The notes under the pieces are model-generated. The model saw only the letters and a list, made by a program, of their open reading frames with translations. It ran no database searches and was not told the DNA's origin. Of a stretch of DNA of 64,000 nucleotides, positions 58,944 to 64,000 are shown piece after piece (position 1 is the stretch's first letter; the number at the start of each line of letters is the position of its first letter). Position numbers and translations under genes: made by a program. The stretch covers positions 561,001 to 625,000 of the forward strand of contig JAINUG010000198.1 in NCBI GenBank assembly GCA_029706075.1. The letters are read 5' to 3'. The DNA is from Aldrovandia affinis (Eukaryota > Chordata > Actinopteri > Notacanthiformes > Halosauridae).

Positions 58944-59293
58944 AGGGCGGCACGGTGGTGCAGTGGATAGCACTGTTGCCACACAGCAAGAAGGTCCTGG
59001 GTTTGAATCCCGGCCGGGGCCTTTCTGTGTGGAGGTTGCATGTTCTCCTGTGTCCCCGTGGGTTTCCTCTGGGTTTCCTCTGGGTGGGTTTCCTCCCACA
59101 GTCCAAAGAAATGCATGTTAGGCTAATTGGAGAGTCTAAATTGCCTGTAGGTATGAGTGTGTGAGTGAATGGTGTATGTGCCCTGCGATGGATTGGTGAC
59201 CTGTCCAGGATGTATTCCTGCCTCTTGCCCAATGTATGCTGAGATAGGCTGTGACCCTGACCAGGAATAAGCGGGTTTGATAATGAATGAATG
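58944..59293 (+). repeat. SINE family B, full-length, with 12-bp target duplication
   Basis: Same structure as 57172: A-box TGGTGCAGTGG, B-box-like GGTTTGAATCC, tail GATAATGAATGA. A perfect duplication AACATACTTTCA flanks it (58932-58943, 59294-59305). The GTGGGTTTCCTCTG block is locally duplicated in the body. Confidence 0.95.
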
Positions 59294-59305
59294 AACATAC
59301 TTTCA

Positions 59306-60133
59306 CAAACAAACATTTTGGGGTTTAATTCATAATGCGAAAATGTTGAGATTCTTACGCATGACGGTAGGCCCAATGTCCTTACTGCATTCATTGTGTT
59401 TTAACAGAAGAAGAACAGCCATATCATAAGCGCTACAGAAAGAAAGAAAAGGTGTTTTCCCGGTCACATCCATCCCTCTTACTTCAGCTTGCCTTAAGAC
59501 AGCAGCCCATTACACTTCTGGCAGTGTTGAGATAATTAGGTCCTGCGCTACACTGTCAGTGTCTAGGACTAGCCTTGACAAATGCCCGCAGCTGTACGGC
59601 TTGCAGAGCGAAGTGTCCTGCCCTGATCTGGGATCAGCCCGGTTGGCCGTGAAGAGCTACGTGAATCGACAAGCATTCAGGTCCTGTATATTTATCTCCA
59701 TGTTCCCCGTGTGCCATCCAAGGGATTGTCTTGTGGCAATCGGGAAATCGGACACAGTCGGAAGGCTTGTCTGGATCCGCAGCCCTTTCCGTTATCATAT
59801 TGTAGCAATTTTTTTTGTGAACATCATCATTCTCCTGTACGTGCATCCGATTAGCGAGTGCACAAACCTGTGCTGTAATCCAATAGGGCCCACTACGGAA
59901 CATGCTGGAATGAGTTTGTTCTCATTTTTTGTTAGATGTGCTGTGTAAGATAACGTGCAAACATGTTTCGAGTTTTCATTTTCTTCTTTAGTCGATGTAT
60001 TTATTTATATACTTTAAATATAAAAAATGGTATTATTGTATCACTGTTATAAAGCCCAAACCAGACAGGGCTTTTTTTCTTTACCCCCCCATGTTGGGAT
60101 TGTCAGTTGTGACTCTTGAAATCGCCATTATGC
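59306..60133. other. Intron 1, no gene recognised
   Basis: Mixed unique-looking sequence. The open frame at 59559-59948 has no recognisable domain. Confidence 0.45.
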
Positions 60134-60350
60134 GGCAGTGTGGTATAATGGTTAGGGAGCTGGGCTTGTAACTCAGAGGTTGCAGGTTCAATCCCCAGGT
60201 GGGAAACTGCTGTTGTACCCTTGAGCAAGGTACTTAACCTGAATTGCTTCAGTTAATATCCTGCTGTATAAATGGATTGTAAAGAAATGTAAAAAACTGT
60301 AAGTCGCTCTGGATAAGAGCATCTGCTAAATGCCTGTAATGTAATGTAAT
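60134..60350 (+). repeat. SINE family A, plus, full-length
   Basis: Close to consensus over the whole length, with head GGCAGTGTGGTATAATGG, the CTCTGGATAAGAG hairpin and three TGTAA units. Confidence 0.95.
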
Positions 60351-60635
60351 GCCACCTGCACATGTGCAAAGAGCACTGCAGACAAAGTGCACGCACTTCT
60401 TCTGGGCCCATGGCAACATTACCCCCCACAGGCAACGCGGCACAACAGGAGTGCAGTGCAGTGCAGTGCAGATCGAAGGGGAAACATCTCTCTCTCTGAC
60501 AGCAACTGGTGGCCAGTGGGCATCTGCTGTGCTGTTGGGAGGAGCTGATTCAGCAGTAATTGGAGGACGACCTGGTCGCGCGTGCGACAAGGCAAACTGT
60601 GGCCTGCCGCAGCATCGAGTAGGATCGCTGCTCTA
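60351..60635. other. Intron 1, no feature recognised; (GCAGT)n at 60454-60470
   Basis: Contains a short run of AGTGC units. Otherwise unremarkable. Confidence 0.5.
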
Positions 60636-60968
60636 GGATCAGTTTTGCCTTTGAGCCCATAATGGATATGGTTAGGATATGGACAGGGGGAATCTGATCC
60701 TGGATCAGCACCCACTAATCTCAGATTCTTTTTTTTGAGTACAGGGCCCTGATCTAGGATCAGTATTGCTTGTTAGCCTGTAAATGAGTAAGGTTAGGAT
60801 ATGGCATATAAGGGGAAAACCTGATCTTAGATCTATTCCTACTACGAGACGCTTTATGAATACGGGCCCAATGACACTGCCGAGGCTTGAACCTGTGACT
60901 TTAGCTCCTAGCTTACAGTTACGGTGAGCGACTCTTACTAACCGAGCCACTGAGAACAACCAGGGCAT
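60636..60968 (-). repeat. tRNA-headed dispersed repeat with duplicated 3' block
   Basis: Read on the minus strand, a tRNA-like head (GGCTCGGTTAGTAAGAGTCG, B box GGTTCAAGCC) is followed by GGGCCCGTATTCATAAAGCG. Two diverged copies of a CTGATC(C/T)(A/T)(G/A)GATCAG-containing block follow, at 60640-60730 and 60750-60850. It is related to 29475-29595. Confidence 0.6.
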
Positions 60969-62880
60969 CTTTCATCGTGCTTTTAGTTTGTTCCTGCTAT
61001 ACCATCCACTCACATGCTGGTAGCACTGCAGCAGAAGCCTGTCAACCCCTCCGATAAACTCGCCAAATGACGTATTCCCTCACGCCAGGCACACGATGTA
61101 CTAGATTTAATTTATCGGCCTTGATATTTGACACTCGTTCCATCTCAGGAAGGCGTAAGCATGCAAGATACTGTGAAGTGGTCCCAAATAATTAAGTTAT
61201 TAGTAGCAGTCAGCCCGCCAAAGCAGGGATTGAGCCAGAAAGCTCACCCCGTTATTGAAAGGGGAATGTGAAGGTGAATGTAGACTACCTGCATTATCAG
61301 GAGCCTTTCACAGCCCTGTCCTCTGTGGCGCCTGTCAATTACAGGCTTGTTTTTTAAAGAAATTTAATTTAAGGGTAATAAGATAGTGACTTTTTAAATG
61401 CACATTATGTATTACTGTACATTATATGAACACCTTCCCGCAAAACTTTTAATAAAATGTTAAGCAAAAAACCCAGTCTATTTTGGCAAGAGGACTATGA
61501 AAAGCTTTTTAAAGAAGTAATTCTTTGTATCATCCTGTATATGTTCACAGTGCTTGGAATAGTAAGCCTATATCCTGTATTTGAATGTTGGTTCTTGTAA
61601 TGATCAACTGCATGACTATCTGTATGATGGAAGTTGTACAAATATCATTTTGATTTGTGAACATGAAAATTATGAGTGTGTGTTATTACCCATATGGGTA
61701 AGGGCCCTCGTGTGACACAAGACTCAATAATAAAAAATGAATGAATGAATGAATTCTTTCATTTTTAACATGTTTTTGTATATATTTTAAAAGAATCTGC
61801 CATGTGATGGCCCCTTCCTTTTGTAATTTCTCCAAGCGAATCCCCATGGATTGGTCCCTGTTTGATGTCACTGGCCAATTTGGACAAACATCTGCCTCGC
61901 TGAACTTAACTCTTTAGCGGGCGGCAGCTCGTCAGAGGTTCAGCGATGGAGTGTGTCCCTGGAACAGCCACTTCTCGAGCTATCCAGCCTGTTTACTGTA
62001 AGGGCTTTTGTGGGATGCTAAATATAGAGCGAATCTGAGCTTGCTAATGGCATGGAATTCCCCCTGCCCCGGCCCGCAGATATGAACGCACATTCTTAGC
62101 CCTCTCCTGTGTCCCGGGCTCTGGGGTTTCGTATTGTCTTCGGGTCCGTTTGAAAAGATTCAAAGGCAAACCGTGAAAGGATGCAAGCCTACCCTACACA
62201 CCATGTGCCCCTTGTGCAGCCTGGAACAAAAAAGCACAGCCATCTTGCCTTTGGCCCTTAAATGTATTGTCATCTTTAAAGAAAATTTAACAAACTCCGC
62301 CAAAGCTTGACAGATGTGAGAGTGGGGGTAGTCTCGAGCTGGCATGGTTGAACTGGTGGAGGAGAGGCAGAAGCACACAGAGGACCGGTCTTATCTGGGC
62401 AAGGGAAGGTTCCTGAAATCACTTGTAGTTTCTTTGTACTTATTTTTCGTGCTTATTTACAGGCTGCTTTCATGCCAACCTTCAGCACTTATCCCATCAC
62501 TGGATTTGACTTTACCTGCAGGGAGAATTTAATCATGCAGCGATTTGGATTAATATTGCACAACAACGTTACATTTAGATCACAGCTCAATTCGGCTAAC
62601 TAGCCTTGGCTCATTTACTCCAGTCGACCAGCCTATCTCTGTCATCTCTGTGGAGTCCCCACTGGAGAGGCCGTTGACTGATATGTGCAATGTTGTTTAC
62701 TGAATATCTCCTTTGTTTAGCCCTCAGTCTCAGTTGCTGTGAGTGCGGTGAGTGTAAATATTTTAGGCAGGTCTCAATCACGACGGATTTACGGAGCAGA
62801 AATTGCTATGAATCTCAAGGTATCCAAATCTTTTTTTTGTTGCGTTGCATCTGTGAACGTTCCAAATAGAGTAACTGTTC
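60969..62880. other. 3' end of intron 1, no gene recognised
   Basis: Largely unique-looking. A short (GAAT)n run lies at 61738-61753. An ATG-led frame at 62344 was considered as an alternative first exon and rejected because no phase-0 donor follows. Confidence 0.45.
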
Positions 62881-62907
62881 TGTTTTCTCTCTCTTTCTCT
62901 CCTCCAG

Positions 62908-63009
62908 TCTGACAGCAATGCCAGTTACCTGAGGGCAGCCCGAGCTGGGAACTTGGAAAAGGCCCTCGACTACCTGAAGACAGGTGTCGACATCAACATC
63001 TGCAACCAG
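62908..63009 (+). CDS. ank3: Ankyrin-G (ank3) exon 2: start of the ankyrin-repeat domain
   Basis: The exon encodes 34 residues beginning [20 protein letters not shown] and ending VDINICNQ. It follows a pyrimidine-rich acceptor (CTCTCCTCCAG) and ends CAG before a GTCAGA donor, phase 0 on both sides. SYLRAARAG and DINICNQ agree with ankyrin-G; ankyrin-B and ankyrin-R have DINTCNQ at this place. The Ser at position 3 (SDSNAS) is shared with ankyrin-B, whereas mammalian ankyrin-G has SDANAS. This segment is the N-terminal part of the membrane-binding domain that contacts channels and adhesion molecules. Confidence 0.96.
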
Positions 63010-63446
63010 GTCAGAGGATATACCCTCCTGCACCCGCACGGCACATTGCACAACCTCTCTGGGAAGGGAACAACAACAACAAACAAACAAACTGACTCCC
63101 ACTTTCTTCCTCTTCAGGGGATTCACAGCGAATGCTTTGAAAATCGCACCCTCCGTTCCAAGAGTTTTTATTTATGACAAAAGTCCTCTTCTGCAGAAGA
63201 TCTCAAGCTAGGGCTGTGAGATGCTTACTGCAGTATTTGTAGTAGTACCTGGAACGAGTACTTTGTTGTTTCATTGATATTGTGTCTACAGTATGTTGCA
63301 CTTCTTGGTCACATAGACTTACAATGCCCCACGTACAGTCATAGTTAACATGTGGCCTGCATGGGAAAGCTGTGATTCTGTTCAGAGGCGTCAGATGGTA
63401 CGTCCCGTCCCGCTGTAGCTTTAACGCAGCTCTGTGTGTGTTCCAG
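63010..63446 (+). other. ank3: ank3 intron 2 (437 bp)
   Basis: GTCAGA donor to GTGTTCCAG acceptor. It holds a short (CAA)n run (63070-63086) and nothing else recognised. Confidence 0.93.
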
Positions 63447-63545
63447 AATGGGCTGAACGCTCTGCACCTCTCCTCTAAGGAGGGCCACGTGGAGGTGGTG
63501 GCTGAACTGCTGAAGCTCGGTGCCAATGTGGACGCAGCAACTAAG
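63447..63545 (+). CDS. ank3: Ankyrin-G (ank3) exon 3: one 33-residue ankyrin repeat
   Basis: The 99-bp exon encodes exactly 33 residues, [20 protein letters not shown]... ending NVDAATK, which is the canonical one-repeat-per-exon unit. It has the repeat signature G-x-x-A-L-H followed by G-H-x-x-V-V-x-L-L. EVVAELL and NVDAATK match ankyrin-G rather than ankyrin-R or ankyrin-B. Ser-Ser replaces the usual Ala-Ser before KEGH. The donor is GTCAAC after AAG, phase 0. The gene continues past the window. Confidence 0.96.
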
Positions 63546-63563
63546 GTCAACCCCGTGCTCATC

Positions 63564-63747
63564 CCCTTCCTCCTCCTTCTCCTCCCCCTCTTCCTCCTCC
63601 CCCTCCCCTTGTCCCTCCTCATCTTCCTCCTTCCCCTCTCTGCCTTCTCCCACTCTTTCTCACCCTCTCCTCCTCATCTTCCTCCTCTGCCTTCCCCTCT
63701 CCTCCTTCCCTTCCTCCTGCTCCTCCTCCTCTCCTCCTTCCCCTCGC
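63564..63747. repeat. (TCC)n-rich polypyrimidine tract
   Basis: Imperfect CTC/CCT repeats over about 185 bp, beginning 18 bases after the exon 3 donor. Ser/Pro/Leu and Glu/Gly frames here are artefacts. Confidence 0.93.
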
Positions 63748-63885
63748 ATAGCACGATGCAGAGGTCACACATGCAGCATTGTGCCGGGCGTGCTCACACG
63801 TGTGTGTGTCAACAAGCCCATCCAGGCCCTGAAGAAGATGTGGAGCACATACTGGGGAAAGGCATTTTATAATATATGGCATCTA

Positions 63886-64000
63886 TAATATATGCCATTT
63901 AGCAGATGCTTTTATCCAGAGCGACTTACAGTAATGAATGCATACATTTTTCAGTATATGCAGGCCCCAATGGGAATTGAACCCACAACCTAAGCGTTGT
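63886..64000 (-). repeat. SINE family C, minus, cut by window end
   Basis: Tail and body match 52713 (GCCATTTAGCAGATGCTTTT, CGACTTACAGTAATGAATGC). The tRNA-like head would lie beyond the edge. Confidence 0.93.

Larger units (their letters stand above)
21960..62907 (+). other. ank3: ank3 intron 1 (about 41 kb)
   Basis: The intron runs from the GTACAG donor after exon 1 to a CT-rich acceptor (TTTCTCTCCTCCAG) before exon 2. Its 40,948 bp hold no other gene I can support. The contents are itemised separately: a CpG-rich 5' part, mobile elements of at least eight families, microsatellites, and one internal CpG island. A very long first intron is usual for ank3, which uses several alternative first exons in other vertebrates. 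Confidence 0.93.
63546..64000 (+). other. ank3: ank3 intron 3, 5' part (cut by window end)
   Basis: Starts at the GTCAAC donor. It contains a long TCC/CCT pyrimidine tract at 63564-63747 and then the SINE at 63886. Confidence 0.9.

Noticed and set aside
60134-60205. tRNA gene
   Set aside because: The A- and B-box-like motifs belong to a SINE head. The cloverleaf is not maintained and the same sequence recurs with a SINE body.
62344-62532. ATG-led frame MVELVEERQK... as an alternative ank3 first exon near exon 2
   Set aside because: The nearest GT (GGAAG before GTTCCT) is a poor donor and would leave the wrong phase. The frame becomes hydrophobic and runs to a stop without another donor.
63372-63888. 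Ser/Pro/Leu-rich frames continuing past ank3 exon 3
   Set aside because: Read-through of intron 3 across the TCC tract. The GT donor after AAG at 63545 and the exact 33-residue repeat end the exon.

Overview
This window looks like nuclear DNA of a ray-finned fish. It has long dinucleotide microsatellites, tRNA-derived SINEs with L2-type 3' tails, Tc1/mariner and hAT elements, CpG-rich promoter segments, and small exons flanked by GT..AG introns. One SINE family ends in a CTCT-GGATA-AGAG hairpin followed by (TGTAA)n, the arrangement described for the eel UnaL2/UnaSINE system. An elopomorph (eel or tarpon-like) source is therefore plausible, but that is an inference.

The only gene I can support is the 5' part of ankyrin-G (ank3), on the + strand. 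Exon 1 (21843-21959) encodes the basic N-terminal leader. Intron 1 is about 41 kb. Exons 2 (62908-63009) and 3 (63447-63545) encode the first ankyrin-repeat segments. All three splice junctions are phase 0, and the joined exons give 106 residues. The rest of the gene lies beyond the right edge.

Layout: positions 1 to about 21.1 kb are upstream DNA with no recognised gene, rich in (TG)n, (GA)n and (CT)n tracts, two minisatellites, a 255-bp direct duplication, SINEs and Tc1-type MITEs. From 21.15 to 22.0 kb is the GC-rich promoter and 5' leader with two candidate upstream ORFs. From 22 to 62.9 kb is intron 1. It is CpG-rich at its 5' end (23.1-24.9 kb) and then filled with mobile-element debris: four tRNA-derived SINE families (called A to D here), a LINE 3' end, hAT MITEs, a long foldback element, and a Tc1 pseudogene carrying two nested hAT insertions. 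An isolated CpG island at 49.31-49.76 kb has a CRE-like site, two CCAAT boxes and an ATG with a phase-0 GTGAGT donor. It could be an alternative ank3 promoter and first exon.

No bacterial-type operon, CRISPR array, endogenous virus, rRNA or functional tRNA gene was seen. I do not see a new biological system. The items most worth checking are the internal CpG island, the upstream ORFs, the chimeric retroposon at 58.5 kb and the nested transposon at 53.1-54.5 kb.
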